Under the pieces are notes generated by a model. It ran no database searches. It saw only the letters and a list, made by a program, of their open reading frames with translations, and was not told the DNA's origin. A stretch of 64,000 nucleotides of DNA, taken from Colwellia polaris. Lineage in GTDB: Bacteria; Pseudomonadota; Gammaproteobacteria; Enterobacterales; Alteromonadaceae. Location: contig NZ_NBOE01000013.1 of the NCBI RefSeq assembly GCF_002104515.1, positions 1 through 64,000 of the forward strand, written 5' to 3'. This document shows positions 47,136 through 56,784 of the stretch, one piece after another (the first letter of the stretch is position 1; each line of letters begins with the position of its first letter). Both the position numbers and the translations under genes were made by a program.

Positions 47136-47153
47136 TTGGCTTACTATGTGCAT
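47136..47153 (+). promoter_or_regulatory. Sigma-54 (-24/-12) promoter of the PEP-CTERM gene
   Basis: TTGGCTTACTATGTGCAT: the invariant GG and GC are exactly 10 bases apart, and the flanks match TTGGC and TGCA of the consensus. Transcription would start near 47163, 46 bases before the ATG. A sigma-54 promoter is what PrsR, with its GAFTGA domain, should act on. The palindrome TCAATCGATTGA (47120-47131) lies immediately upstream but is too close to be a typical enhancer. Confidence 0.78.
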
Positions 47154-47208
47154 TGATACTATCAAGCAAGAACATTAATTAAATTTAATATACAAAAGGG
47201 AATATAAA

Positions 47209-48051
47209 ATGAAACTTACTTTATTAAAAGCAGCAGCAGTTGCAAGTGTATTAGTTTTTAATACAGCTTATGCTGACTCAATCCAAGTAGATTTAAACGA
47301 CAGTGGCGCTAGCCTTACATCTGCATTTGACAAGTTAGGTGTTTTCTATGATTCACATACAGTTGTAAATGTAGCAACAGGCGCAGTGAGTACTTATGCA
47401 GGTGCAAACTTAGTTGGCAACAACATCTTAGGTTTAGGTGATGTATATTCAAGCTTTTCTGATATGACAAACAATGGTACAGAAAATATTTTATTATCTT
47501 CACCTAACGTTGCAACATTATTTATGGAAGGTTTTTCTGCCGGTTCATACTTATCATTTGGTGTAGACTTAGTTGGTTCATTCAGCCCTACTAATGGCAT
47601 AGTATATTCTTCTGGTACTTTAGATTTATGGCAGGGTTACACTGATGGTGTTACACCAGCTGAAAAAATAATGTCATCTACTTTCGTTTCAGGTGGTATC
47701 ACAGCTGGTAACCAAGATGTATTATCTATTGCTGGTCCTGCTGATATATTGAAAGATGACGTATTATTTTTCGACCAAAATGGTACTCCAATTTCATTTG
47801 AAGATTACTTAGCTGCTAACCCACTTACAGATATTCGTTTGACTATCGATCAAAATGTTGTAAATGGTGCTAATTCACTAATCACAGCTGTAGGCGGTGG
47901 TGCAGGTTTTATCGGTCAATCTGGTAACGAAGTATATGTAAGTGCAGGTCATAACGCATCACTTACATTTAATGTGCCAGAGCCAACTACTTTAGCTATT
48001 TTAGGCTTAGGTTTATTAGGTTTTGCCGGCTCACGTCGTCGTAACTCTTAA
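47209..48051 (+). CDS. PEP-CTERM sorting-signal protein (exosortase substrate)
   Basis: 280 residues. Signal peptide (about 1-22, ending AYA), a secreted beta-rich, low-complexity body of unknown function, and a C-terminal sorting tail: Pro257-Glu258-Pro259, a hydrophobic stretch LAILGLGLLGF, then SRRRNS. Ribosome site AAAGGGA. It is driven by a sigma-54 promoter and encoded in the same locus as exosortase A, so it is the likely main substrate here. Confidence 0.93.
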   Translation: MKLTLLKAAAVASVLVFNTAYADSIQVDLNDSGASLTSAFDKLGVFYDSHTVVNVATGAVSTYAGANLVGNNILGLGDVYSSFSDMTNNGTENILLSSPNVATLFMEGFSAGSYLSFGVDLVGSFSPTNGIVYSSGTLDLWQGYTDGVTPAEKIMSSTFVSGGITAGNQDVLSIAGPADILKDDVLFFDQNGTPISFEDYLAANPLTDIRLTIDQNVVNGANSLITAVGGGAGFIGQSGNEVYVSAGHNASLTFNVPEPTTLAILGLGLLGFAGSRRRNS

Positions 48052-48075
48052 TTAGCACTTAACCTTAGCTAAACT

Positions 48076-48102
48076 AAAAACCGCCATTAGGCGGTTTTTT
48101 TA
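48076..48102 (+). terminator. Terminator of the PEP-CTERM gene
   Basis: AAAAACCGCC, loop ATTA, GGCGGTTTTT plus T tract. Ten-bp perfect stem, 24 bases after the stop. Confidence 0.9.
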
Positions 48103-48409
48103 TGTCTATAATCTTTAAGTTTAGTTCAAGGTGCTATTAGAAACCTTTAAAAATAATTGTTATGAGCATAAAAACATGTGATGAGTGAGCAAGTAAAAAC
48201 TTTAAATTAGTGAAAGCTGGTTACTATATAAAAATGTTAAGTGGCCTATGTTTTATAAGTGATTATGAAATATGAAGATAATAATAGTAATTCTGATTAA
48301 CTATGTAGTTTATAACCCTTAGTTAGTGGTTAAATTTGGTAGAGAAGTGATGCAAGGCAATGTGCTTGTAGCCTTGTAAAATACGTAATATTATCCGGCT
48401 CTTTCAAAG
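48103..48409. other. Intergenic, no gene seen
   Basis: AT-rich with no credible ORF. CAAGGC (48352-48357) pairs with GCCTTG (48371-48376), a hairpin ahead of the terminator at 48410, so an unannotated short transcript is possible but unsupported. Confidence 0.4.
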
Positions 48410-48437
48410 AAAAAATCGCCCAAAGGCGATTTTTTTA
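48410..48437. terminator. Stand-alone bidirectional terminator
   Basis: AAAAATCGCC, loop CAAA, GGCGATTTTT with T tract on the plus strand and the same on the minus strand. Probably the original terminator of the minus-strand ThiF-like gene, now separated from it by the MITE. Confidence 0.8.
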
Positions 48438-48462
48438 TTTTATAACAACAATATACTTTAGT

Positions 48463-48695
48463 TAACCTGAACTCTGGATAATGAGTGCTTGATACTCAAG
48501 TGAATCAAAAGCTTAGGTGGTAAAGTAAATGCTATAGCCAGGTGAACATCACGAATAGACATCATCAATGCTTCATTTTATGCCATTTTCAAGGCAAAAC
48601 GTTTATGAATAGCGAGCTATTTATCGACGTTTTAACGAAGAAAATGGCTTAAAATGGAGGGTTGAGCAAGTGCTGCTTATCCAGAGTTCAGGTTA
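48463..48695. mobile_element. MITE-like element, 233 bp, perfect 19-bp terminal inverted repeats
   Basis: TAACCTGAACTCTGGATAA (48463-48481) and its exact inverse TTATCCAGAGTTCAGGTTA (48677-48695). The outermost TA on each side could be a duplicated TA target, as for IS630/mariner-type elements. Inside is a nested stem: GCCATTTTC with GAAAATGGC, AAAACGT with ACGTTTT, AATAGC with GCTATT. No ORF. The right end contributes the TAA stop (48693-48695) of the ThiF-like gene; without the insertion the sequence would still give TAA, so the protein is unchanged. Confidence 0.85.
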
Positions 48696-49583
48696 GTTAC
48701 TCTCTTTCAATAACTCTTTAACACGCCAAAACATGAAGCGTTGTAGCCAGTTTCTATTACCCCATGGTCGCCAGGTTTTAATTAAGTTGTTTCTGTAGGC
48801 GTCGAAATGCATACCATGCGGAGCATGTATAACATTTCCACGGTTTAGCACTAATTTTAATACGTTAGTACACAAGGTGCCTGCTGCAAGCGAAATACCC
48901 ATACAGGTTGATGGAACTTTTTTCTTAAGAAAATTAACGGATGATCTATCCACTAAATAATGACGTTGTTGAACAGACGGCGAAACACCGATTACAAAAC
49001 GAATAATATTATCGTTAAATATTTGTGATTTTTCTTCTTCACTGGCATTTGCAGCGGCATCAACTATAGCGAAATACTCATCGAAAGACATTTTTCCAGG
49101 TATAAATATTAAAAATGCAGTCCCCATTCCCATTGGTGCAGCTGTAATTGCAGGAATGCCCTTTTCGTAACAGCGACGAAATACTTTACGTCTGATTTCT
49201 AATACAAAAATATCTAAACTGTCTACATAGATATCAACACCATCTAGAAATTCATCAAGATTTTCTTCATTAATACCTGCATTGAAATTTTTAATGGTAG
49301 CTTCAGGGTTAATGCCTCTTACCGTCTCTTCCATTACTGCAGCTTTAGCCTTTCCAAGTGTCGACATATTTGCGCCAGCTTGGCGGTTAAAGTTGGCTAC
49401 ATCATATTCGTCAAGATCTGAGATGTGAAAATTACCAATACCTAAACGCGCTAACACTATTGTGTGATCACCACCAACGCCACCTAAGCCGCCAATGGCA
49501 ACTTTTGTATTTCTAAGTTTTTGTTGTTCTTCTTGAGTAACCCAACCAATATTTCGTGAGAATGCTTCTTCATAGTTAAACAT
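48693..49583 (-). CDS. ThiF-family adenylyltransferase (E1-like)
   Basis: 296 residues. Nucleotide-binding loop IGGLGGVGGDHTIVLARLG, the E1 signature DLDEYDVANFNRQAGANMSTLGKAKA (Asp, Asn, Arg and Lys positions of ThiF/MoeB), then a region with VYVDSLDIFVLEIRR replacing the usual crossover loop. The zinc CxxC pairs of MoeB/ThiF are absent. It should adenylate a C-terminus or carboxyl substrate. It lies 87 bases after the exosortase-associated acyltransferase on the same strand, so the two may act in sequence. Confidence 0.85.
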   Translation of the reverse strand: MFNYEEAFSRNIGWVTQEEQQKLRNTKVAIGGLGGVGGDHTIVLARLGIGNFHISDLDEYDVANFNRQAGANMSTLGKAKAAVMEETVRGINPEATIKNFNAGINEENLDEFLDGVDIYVDSLDIFVLEIRRKVFRRCYEKGIPAITAAPMGMGTAFLIFIPGKMSFDEYFAIVDAAANASEEEKSQIFNDNIIRFVIGVSPSVQQRHYLVDRSSVNFLKKKVPSTCMGISLAAGTLCTNVLKLVLNRGNVIHAPHGMHFDAYRNNLIKTWRPWGNRNWLQRFMFWRVKELLKESN

Positions 49584-49670
49584 GGGGATCCTTATATACT
49601 AAAAACTTAATTCTATTGAGACTGTTCATACGTTAATGATAGTTAAAAAAAGTAATCTGGGGTAACTAAA

Positions 49671-50477
49671 TCAGAGCTGACTACAAATTTCTTTTTGTAT
49701 TTCTTTAAATAAACATTTAAAGCCTGGTGATAAATTTTCCATGAAAATACTCGGGTTTATATAATACGGCGCCCTTATTCCATGATAATCAATTGCTTCG
49801 CCAAGCTGAATGAAGTTTATACCGACAAATTTCATACTGCGTGCTAGCCTTGGTTCCATCATAACGTAAACATGCTTAACACCTGTTTCCATGCTCATTG
49901 TTGCTGCGGCCATGTATAGGCCGATGGCGATGAATGGGAAGCAACGTAATTCAGTTTCTGAGTAGGTCGGCTCATTGATCGCACCTACAGCTGAACCTCT
50001 GAATTTATCGGTTTTACGACGTCTGAAATCAGCTTTAACCGCGAGGCGAGATATTTCAGCTATTTCTTGTCTAGGGAAGTTACGCGGGTGGAGTTCTTGG
50101 TTTTGTATGGCATCTAAACAGTATTTTTCTATGGGTAATAATTCAGATTCATTCGCCGATTTAACTACACGAACACAGCTGGTATAGGTATTTGACGGTT
50201 TGTGTTTGATCATTGAGAAAATTGACTGAGCGTCAAACTCGTCTTGTTCTTTACCTTCGGCTTTTACTTTTTCAAAGGCTAATTCTTCGCAATATACATT
50301 GTGGCGTATACGGAAAACTTCATCGCGAAGCTCACGGTTACTTGCAAATTCTGGTTGTAGGAATTGGGTAAAATGCTCAGCAATATTCATTGCATCATTG
50401 TTCACTTTGATTGATGCAATACGCTTGGTTATGCCGCCAATTACTGGGGTGTTTAGTAACTTCTTGCTCCAATTCAT
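49671..50477 (-). CDS. PEP-CTERM/exosortase-associated acyltransferase (FeeM-like)
   Basis: 268 residues. Matches the exosortase-associated acyltransferase family, related to FeeM N-acyl amino acid synthases: REVFRIRHNVYCEELAFEKV-like segment at about 50-72 (here ELRDEVFRIRHNVYCEELAF), SCVRVVKS, AEISRLAVKADFRRR, and CFPFIAIGLYMAAATMSMETGVKHVYVMMEPRLAR. GNAT fold. Presumably makes an N-acyl amino acid or acylated peptide linked to the exosortase system; the substrate is not known. Confidence 0.88.
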   Translation of the reverse strand: MNWSKKLLNTPVIGGITKRIASIKVNNDAMNIAEHFTQFLQPEFASNRELRDEVFRIRHNVYCEELAFEKVKAEGKEQDEFDAQSIFSMIKHKPSNTYTSCVRVVKSANESELLPIEKYCLDAIQNQELHPRNFPRQEIAEISRLAVKADFRRRKTDKFRGSAVGAINEPTYSETELRCFPFIAIGLYMAAATMSMETGVKHVYVMMEPRLARSMKFVGINFIQLGEAIDYHGIRAPYYINPSIFMENLSPGFKCLFKEIQKEICSQL

Positions 50478-50614
50478 TATTTTCTCATTTTATATGGTTA
50501 AAAACGTTAACCGATAATATATATTTATTATTGTAGAATTAATTTAGCACTTTAAATGTGATTTATGAAATATAATTGTTAAGTATTTATTAATAATGTT
50601 TATTTTATATAATT

Positions 50615-51439
50615 TTAACTGCGATTCTGAGTTTTAATCGGTACAATTTCCATTGCTGTTTGGTAACCTACATCAAATAGTTCGAGTTTTTTCTCTTCAC
50701 TCATACCAAAATCAACAGCGGAAGAAAGACCTGCATTTATTATGATGGTGTTATGCCAGAATGCATCGTTGATATATTCTCGTGATATCGTGGTCATAAA
50801 TGTGCGAATGAGTAAAGTGACATAATTAACGATAGGGAACATACCGTCGGTTTTTAATTCGTCATATTCGTGTTCACCTCTTAAGCGAAAACATAGTACG
50901 GGAGTGCCATCCATCGCCCAATCTCTGTGCAAGGCGTCTTCTGATAAAATACTGCCATCTACCATTAAATGGCTGCCAAACTTTTTAAAACTAAATACCA
51001 GTGGTATCGACATTGAAAACCGAACAGCGAGAGATACTTTCATGCCGGGTGTTCTTTTACGATCGAAAATTACTGGACGACCTGTTTTGACATCGGTAGC
51101 GACAATATGCAGGTTGCAGTTAAGATCGTTAAAAGTTTTCCCTGATAAATGCTTGTCGACCCATAGTTCAAAAACATCACCTGAGCTTAAGCCGCCATTT
51201 CGAATTAAACTAATAATTGAGAAACCTTTAAATTGATTATAATCAGTAGTTAAGGCGATTTTTTTCATTTTACTAATCGAAAGGCCGGCAGCGTAGAAGC
51301 TGGCAATAATGCTTCCGCCTGAAACACCGACAAGATGGGTAAAGTCAATGCGTAAATCATCTAATGCTTGCAGAACGCCGATATGAGCGGGTAACCGCGT
51401 GCCTCCGCCAGCTAAAATAGGTACTATAGTTTTCGCCAC
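50615..51439 (-). CDS. Patatin-like phospholipase
   Basis: 274 residues. Oxyanion loop AGGGTRLPAHIGVL, nucleophile Ser40 in GVSGGS, catalytic Asp160 in MVDGS: a complete Ser-Asp dyad. No signal peptide, so cytoplasmic or inner-membrane face. Acyl hydrolase or acyl transferase. Same strand as, and 137 bases before, the exosortase-associated acyltransferase, so may be in the same transcription unit or separately promoted. Confidence 0.88.
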   Translation of the reverse strand: MAKTIVPILAGGGTRLPAHIGVLQALDDLRIDFTHLVGVSGGSIIASFYAAGLSISKMKKIALTTDYNQFKGFSIISLIRNGGLSSGDVFELWVDKHLSGKTFNDLNCNLHIVATDVKTGRPVIFDRKRTPGMKVSLAVRFSMSIPLVFSFKKFGSHLMVDGSILSEDALHRDWAMDGTPVLCFRLRGEHEYDELKTDGMFPIVNYVTLLIRTFMTTISREYINDAFWHNTIIINAGLSSAVDFGMSEEKKLELFDVGYQTAMEIVPIKTQNRS

Positions 51440-51564
51440 TCAGTCATACTCTTTATTGTTGCTTTATTATTGTGTCATTTAATTATGGACAATAATTTCA
51501 AAATCGCTAACAAATAAGTATGCTAAGTTCAGGTAAAGTGTGAAATTTTTTAAAGAGTGAAAAC

Positions 51565-52329
51565 ATGAAATATTTATTACCATTATTAATATTTATCGGA
51601 TTGCTATTTAATCCGGTAGCAAAAGCGAACTTGGTTGACACCGTTAGCTTGGTCACACCTTCAGTTGTCGGTATTGGTGTTTATACCCCAACAGGGCGGC
51701 AGAAAAATCAGCTAAATGGTACGGGCTTTGTTGTTGGCGATGGCACCTACATAGTGACAAATAATCACGTTATTAATACAGAGTTAGACGAAAGTTTATT
51801 GCAAAAATTAGCGGTTTTTACCGGCAAAGGGCGAGCAGCTAAAGTTAGAATTGCCACTTTAATTGCCACTGATAAAGAACACGATTTAGCAATTCTTAAA
51901 ATTGAAGGCAAAGCGTTACCGGCGTTAACCTTAGCGAAGAATGACTTTATTAAAGAGGGTAGTAGTATTGCATTTACCGGTTTCCCTATTGGTGCAGTAC
52001 TTGGGCTTTACCCTGTTACACATCGTGGCATTATTGCTGCGGTTACACCAACGATTATTCCTGTTGATGACTCAAGACAATTAAGCATTGCTATGCTTAA
52101 GCGTTTACGAGATCCCTATTTAGTTTATCAATTAGATGCCACAGCGTACCCCGGTAATAGTGGTAGTGCTATGTATGATGTTAAAAACGGTGAGGTTGTT
52201 GGCGTTATAAATAAAGTTTTTGTTCAGCAAAGTAAAGAAACGGTGATCAGTAAACCTAGCGGAATTACCTATGCTATACCGGTAAAATACCTACATCAAT
52301 TATTGAAAAAACATAATATAAAGAGCTAG
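51565..52329 (+). CDS. Secreted trypsin-like serine protease (S1C/HtrA-like, no PDZ)
   Basis: 254 residues. Signal peptide about 1-21 (VAKA). Catalytic triad His68 (TNNHVI), Asp107 (EHDLAIL) and Ser199 (YPGNSGSAM). The protein ends without a PDZ domain, unlike DegP. Periplasmic. Ends at a hairpin shared with the convergent gene. Confidence 0.9.
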   Translation: MKYLLPLLIFIGLLFNPVAKANLVDTVSLVTPSVVGIGVYTPTGRQKNQLNGTGFVVGDGTYIVTNNHVINTELDESLLQKLAVFTGKGRAAKVRIATLIATDKEHDLAILKIEGKALPALTLAKNDFIKEGSSIAFTGFPIGAVLGLYPVTHRGIIAAVTPTIIPVDDSRQLSIAMLKRLRDPYLVYQLDATAYPGNSGSAMYDVKNGEVVGVINKVFVQQSKETVISKPSGITYAIPVKYLHQLLKKHNIKS

Positions 52330-52343
52330 TTAATTATGCACTG

Positions 52344-52374
52344 TCAGGTATTTTTACATAGTTAAAATACCTGA
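52344..52374. terminator. Convergent bidirectional terminator
   Basis: TCAGGTATTTT (52344-52354) pairs with AAAATACCTGA (52364-52374); 11 bp perfect. Between the protease and the yibQ gene ends. A single arm (TGTCAGGTATTTTTAC) recurs at 47058-47073 before the PEP-CTERM gene. Confidence 0.75.
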
Positions 52375-52379
52375 GTTCT

Positions 52380-53144
52380 TTATTCTTCAGCACTTTCCTG
52401 TGCGTTAAGTGAGTTTGTTTTACGGGTAAGCAATTGAGATATTGGCACCAGCTCAACATTATTTTCAGCAAGCAAGGGTAATAGTTTACGAAGCGCCGTT
52501 ACCGTTTCAGGGTGAGGGTGAGCAATTGCAACCACTGTTTGGTAACGTTTAGCGTCTCTAATGAGTTGTTTAAACTGTTGTCGAATATAATTGTGCTCTA
52601 ATTTATTATCGAGAAAAATATGTCGATGTAAACTTGGCACCCCAAAGCTAATAGCAACCTTCTCAGCTTTACTCGCGCTGGTGGTAACGCTATCAATAAA
52701 CACTAGATTTCGCTCTTGAAGAAACTGCATAGTCCAAGCCATAGGTTGATACAGCTCAGTTAACTTACTGCCCATGTGGTTGTTAATACCTAACGCAAAG
52801 GGAATTTCAGCAAAAGCATTGGTTAAGTTTTCTCGAATGCCGATTTCACTCATTTCACTCGTTAATGCGCCTGGTCCTAGCTTTTTGCCGTTTTTTGCTT
52901 CCATTGGAATATGCAAAATAACATCATTATTGTTCGCTTGTGCTTTTAGCGCTAACTTTTTTCCATAAGGAGTATGAGGCAGAATAGCGTAACTAAGATT
53001 GCCAGGTAGATACAATGCTTGAGCATCGCTTTTGCGGTAACCAATGTCGTCAATAATGATCGCTACTTGTGCTTGTTGAGCATAAAGTAAAGCAGGAAAT
53101 ACTAGGCTAAGGGGCGAAAAAATTTTGAATAATAATTTAAGCAC
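52380..53144 (-). CDS. yibQ: Divergent polysaccharide deacetylase (YibQ-like)
   Basis: 254 residues, signal peptide about 1-22. Contains VAIIIDDIGYR, LPHTPYGKKLA, HIPMEAK, LGINNHMGSKLTE and IAHPHPETVTAL, as in the YibQ family of divergent deacetylases. Usually next to envC and gpmI in gammaproteobacteria, as here. Likely acts on peptidoglycan or periplasmic glycans. Confidence 0.88.
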   Translation of the reverse strand: MLKLLFKIFSPLSLVFPALLYAQQAQVAIIIDDIGYRKSDAQALYLPGNLSYAILPHTPYGKKLALKAQANNNDVILHIPMEAKNGKKLGPGALTSEMSEIGIRENLTNAFAEIPFALGINNHMGSKLTELYQPMAWTMQFLQERNLVFIDSVTTSASKAEKVAISFGVPSLHRHIFLDNKLEHNYIRQQFKQLIRDAKRYQTVVAIAHPHPETVTALRKLLPLLAENNVELVPISQLLTRKTNSLNAQESAEE

Positions 53145-53241
53145 GGTAAGTTTTTCTTATAACAAGGCATAACGGAGAATAGCAGTTCAAGTGGTCAAAA
53201 TCGACCAATTCAAAGTATAATAATTTTAAAGCTCAACAGTT

Positions 53242-54471
53242 TTATTTGCACCAGAGTTTTGGATTAACAGCTAAACCTGTGTGTCTAATTTCAAAATAAA
53301 GCCCAGAGTTAGCTTGCCCACCACTTTGCCCTACTAAGGCTATAGGTTCACCTGCTTCTACTCGGTCGCCTACTGATTTAAGTAACGCTTGGTTATGACC
53401 ATATAAGCTCATGTAGCCATCACCATGATCAACCACAGTAACTAACCCGTAACCCTTCAACCAATCTGAAAATAAAATAGTACCGTTGTGAATAGTTTTA
53501 ACTTCTCTACCAATAGGCGCTGAAATTAACACGCCTTTCCATTTTAAGTACCCTTGCTTGCTTGAGCCAAAACTATGACTAATTCGTCCTTTAACCGGCC
53601 AACTAAGTTTACGTTTTAACTTACTTAAACCAACGAGCTTTTCTGCTTCTTTCGCCCTTTTAGCTCTTTCGGCATCAGCAGCCATTTTCTTTAACAAGGC
53701 CACTAACGCTTTTTCTTCTTGCTCTAGTTTGTTGAGTTTTTGTTGTTCGGTAAGCGCTTTTTTATTCAGTGCTTTTAATGTTTGCTGCTGTTTTACTTTT
53801 GATAATTCGAGAATTTTTTTCTGTTGGCTTTGCGTTTGTGTTAATTCTGATAATTGCGCAGCTTGTTGTTGATATTGTTGAGTAATGTTATTTAATTGGG
53901 TAATTGTACTTTTAAAAGTCTCAATTTCTTTAATACGGGCGGTATTTAAATACTGGTAATGGGTAATAGTGCGCTGCACTTCACTGGGTTTTTCTTGATT
54001 TAAAATTAATTTTAGATAATCGTGGTGACCCGCAGAATAGGCAGCTCTGAGTTGTTTGGCTAGAATTTGTTCTTGTTGTTTTTTATCGAGTTCAAGCTGT
54101 GTTTTTTCCGCACTTAACTCTGCGAGTTTCTTTTCTGTTGCGCTGAGTTCGCTGCTGGTATTGGATAAGTCTTTTGCAATTTTGCCGATAGCGAGATCAT
54201 CAGTTTTTAACTGTTGCTCTAAATCACTGATTTTAACGTTGGTGTTTAACAGGTTTTGTTTTTGCTGATTAATCGCCTGTTGAAGATCACTCAGTTGTTG
54301 GGTGGTTTGTGAACTTTTATTTGAACTGCTATTAGCGTTTGCTTGTACTTTGCCAATAAAAAATAAACACAACACAAGTAGCCCAAGGCAAAAAGCAAAG
54401 CCTGCATTGTGCTGGCTGCGTTTTGAAGTTGGGTATTTTATGTTGATACTATTCGGCAAAATAACAAGCAC
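53242..54471 (-). CDS. envC: Murein hydrolase activator EnvC
   Basis: 409 residues. Hydrophobic signal/anchor near 28-45, long coiled coil (50-270), and C-terminal degenerate M23 (LytM) domain: WPVKGRISHSFGSSKQGYLKWKGVLI, GYGLVTVVDHGDGYMSLYGHNQAL, YFEIRHTGLAVNPKLWC. The catalytic metal residues are partly missing, as in EnvC, which activates amidases AmiA/AmiB during division. Between gpmI and yibQ. Confidence 0.9.
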   Translation of the reverse strand: MLVILPNSINIKYPTSKRSQHNAGFAFCLGLLVLCLFFIGKVQANANSSSNKSSQTTQQLSDLQQAINQQKQNLLNTNVKISDLEQQLKTDDLAIGKIAKDLSNTSSELSATEKKLAELSAEKTQLELDKKQQEQILAKQLRAAYSAGHHDYLKLILNQEKPSEVQRTITHYQYLNTARIKEIETFKSTITQLNNITQQYQQQAAQLSELTQTQSQQKKILELSKVKQQQTLKALNKKALTEQQKLNKLEQEEKALVALLKKMAADAERAKRAKEAEKLVGLSKLKRKLSWPVKGRISHSFGSSKQGYLKWKGVLISAPIGREVKTIHNGTILFSDWLKGYGLVTVVDHGDGYMSLYGHNQALLKSVGDRVEAGEPIALVGQSGGQANSGLYFEIRHTGLAVNPKLWCK

Positions 54472-54530
54472 GCTTAAGTTCAGTTAATGTTAATTAGAGA
54501 ATACTATTTGTTAATAACAATTCGCTAATC

Positions 54531-56078
54531 TTATTTAGTGAGCGTTAATAAGTTATGCCCAGTCATTTCCTCTGGCTGCGGCATATTCATTAATGATAAA
54601 ACTGTTGGGGCAATATCACTAAGCGCACCTGATGCTGCCATTGAGGCTTTGCGACCAACATATATTAAAGGCACCGGCTCACAAGTATGTGCTGTATGAG
54701 CTTGTCCAGAAGTAGGATCTAGCATTTGCTCTGCGTTACCGTGATCGGCGGTGATTAAGCATTCGCCACCTGTTTTGTCTAACGCATTTACAATACGTCC
54801 TATGCAAGTGTCAACTGCTTCACAAGCTTTGACTGCTGCGTCAAAATCACCCGTATGACCAACCATATCACCATTAGGGTAATTACAAACAATAAAATCG
54901 TGATCACCGCTTTCTATTGCCGCCACTAATTTATCGGTTAACAGTGTGGAGTTCATTTCTGGTTGTAAGTCGTAAGTAGCCACTTGAGGCGAAGGCACTA
55001 AAATTCGCTCTTCACCTTTAAAAGTGTCTTCTTTACCACCGCTGAAGAAAAAAGTTACGTGAGCATATTTTTCAGTTTCTGAAATACGAAGTTGTGTTTT
55101 GTCATGTTTTTCTAACCATTCGCCTAAAACGTTATTAAGTTCAACTTTAGGGAATGCACATGGTGCGTTAATGTCAGCTGCATACTCGGTTAACATCACA
55201 AAACTGCCTAATTTAGGCTGGTGCTGGCGTTGAAAGCCTGAAAACTCTGGCTCGGTAAAACAGCGAGTAAACTGGCGTGCACGGTCAGCGCGAAAGTTCA
55301 TAAAAATCATCGCATCGCCATCTTCTACTTGAATAACATCACCGTTTGTATCGGTTATCGCAGAAGCTTTGACAAACTCGTCGTTTTCGTCACGCGCGTA
55401 AGCAGCATGTAAAGCATCGGTTGCTTTGCTGTATTGGTATTGCGCTTGGCCTGCTACCATTAAATTGTATGCTGATTCAACGCGATCCCAACGTTGATCT
55501 CGGTCCATAGCATAATAACGACCGATAACTGAGGCAACTTGGCCAAAGCCGAGTTGTGCAAATTTTTCTTGTGCTTTAATAAGTGACGCTTCAGCGCTGC
55601 GTGGTGGTGTATCGCGGCCATCTAAGAAAGCATGTAGATAAATTTTTGTAGCGCCTTTTTCTGCTGCCATTTCTAACATGGCAAAAATATGATCTTCATG
55701 ACTATGAACGCCGCCTGGAGATAGCAAACCAAACACGTGAATCGCTTTATTGTTACTAACGGCATTATCTACTGCGCTAGCCAATGTTGGATTGCTTTGA
55801 AACTCGTTATCTTGAATGGCTTTAGTAATTCTAGTGAAGTCTTGATAAACAATGCGACCAGCACCTAAATTAACGTGGCCCACTTCCGAATTACCCATTT
55901 GCCCGTCTGGTAAGCCTACCGCCATGCCCGAAGTTTCAATTAACATATTAGGCTTATTCGCCATTAAATTGTCTAGTACCGGGGTATTAGCATGAAAAAT
56001 AGCGTTTGATTCGGTGTTTTCTCTATATCCCCAACCATCTAGAATAATAAGAACAGTAGACTTCTTGTTTGGCATCAC
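54531..56078 (-). CDS. gpmI: 2,3-bisphosphoglycerate-independent phosphoglycerate mutase
   Basis: 515 residues, standard length. [13 protein letters not shown], catalytic Ser64 in [30 protein letters not shown]-like segment ([10 protein letters not shown]), [28 protein letters not shown] and [15 protein letters not shown]. Interconverts 3- and 2-phosphoglycerate using Mn2+. Start either Met1 or Met2. Confidence 0.97.
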   Translation of the reverse strand: MMPNKKSTVLIILDGWGYRENTESNAIFHANTPVLDNLMANKPNMLIETSGMAVGLPDGQMGNSEVGHVNLGAGRIVYQDFTRITKAIQDNEFQSNPTLASAVDNAVSNNKAIHVFGLLSPGGVHSHEDHIFAMLEMAAEKGATKIYLHAFLDGRDTPPRSAEASLIKAQEKFAQLGFGQVASVIGRYYAMDRDQRWDRVESAYNLMVAGQAQYQYSKATDALHAAYARDENDEFVKASAITDTNGDVIQVEDGDAMIFMNFRADRARQFTRCFTEPEFSGFQRQHQPKLGSFVMLTEYAADINAPCAFPKVELNNVLGEWLEKHDKTQLRISETEKYAHVTFFFSGGKEDTFKGEERILVPSPQVATYDLQPEMNSTLLTDKLVAAIESGDHDFIVCNYPNGDMVGHTGDFDAAVKACEAVDTCIGRIVNALDKTGGECLITADHGNAEQMLDPTSGQAHTAHTCEPVPLIYVGRKASMAASGALSDIAPTVLSLMNMPQPEEMTGHNLLTLTK

Positions 56079-56323
56079 GGTTTCCTTTAAACGAGCAAAT
56101 ATAGGTAAAAATAATTGAATATAATTTTCAACAGCAGTATATCAAGTCATGATGTGAATATCTTCTGTCTGTTTAGACAAAATGTTTCAGTTTTAAGATC
56201 AAAAACCTGCGATATGCCATAAGTTATTTCATTATTGTGTTTTTCTATGAAAAGTTCAGTTTGGGTTTAGTTTATTAGCCTGTATACTGTGGAAAATTTT
56301 TAGTTAATTAGAATATAAAACTT

Positions 56324-56749
56324 ATGGACCAACTTATCACTTTCGCAATGAGCCAGCCTTTACTTAGTGGAGCATGGTTAGTTATTGTTTTAATGATTAT
56401 TGTCATTACTATCAAAATTCAAATGTCGCCTATTAAGCAATTAAGTACACAACAAATGACTTTTTTAATTAATAGAGAGTCGGGTGTTGTAGTTGATAGC
56501 CGCAGCGAAAAAGACTTTAAAGCAGGGCATATTGTTGATGCTGAGCATCTTGGCAATGAAAAAGTCAGTAAAAATGACTTTGCTAGTCTTGAAAAACACA
56601 AAGATAAACCCATTATTGTAGTATGTAGTGCTGGCCTTAGTGCAAGTAAAGTGGCTAGTCAGCTAGCAAAAGCAGGTTTCACTAAAGTTAGTATTCTTAA
56701 AGGTGGAATGAGTGCTTGGTTAAGTGCAGGTTTACCTGTAACTAAGTAA
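56324..56749 (+). CDS. yibN: Rhodanese-like membrane protein (YibN-like)
   Basis: 141 residues. One TM (18-33), then a rhodanese domain with VVDSRSEKDFKAGHI, Cys101 in the active loop CSAGLSA, and GGMSAWLSAGLP. Usual neighbour of grxC and secB; divergent from gpmI. Confidence 0.9.
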   Translation: MDQLITFAMSQPLLSGAWLVIVLMIIVITIKIQMSPIKQLSTQQMTFLINRESGVVVDSRSEKDFKAGHIVDAEHLGNEKVSKNDFASLEKHKDKPIIVVCSAGLSASKVASQLAKAGFTKVSILKGGMSAWLSAGLPVTK

Positions 56750-56784
56750 TTTTTGTAATATAAAATTAACAACGGACAATCATA

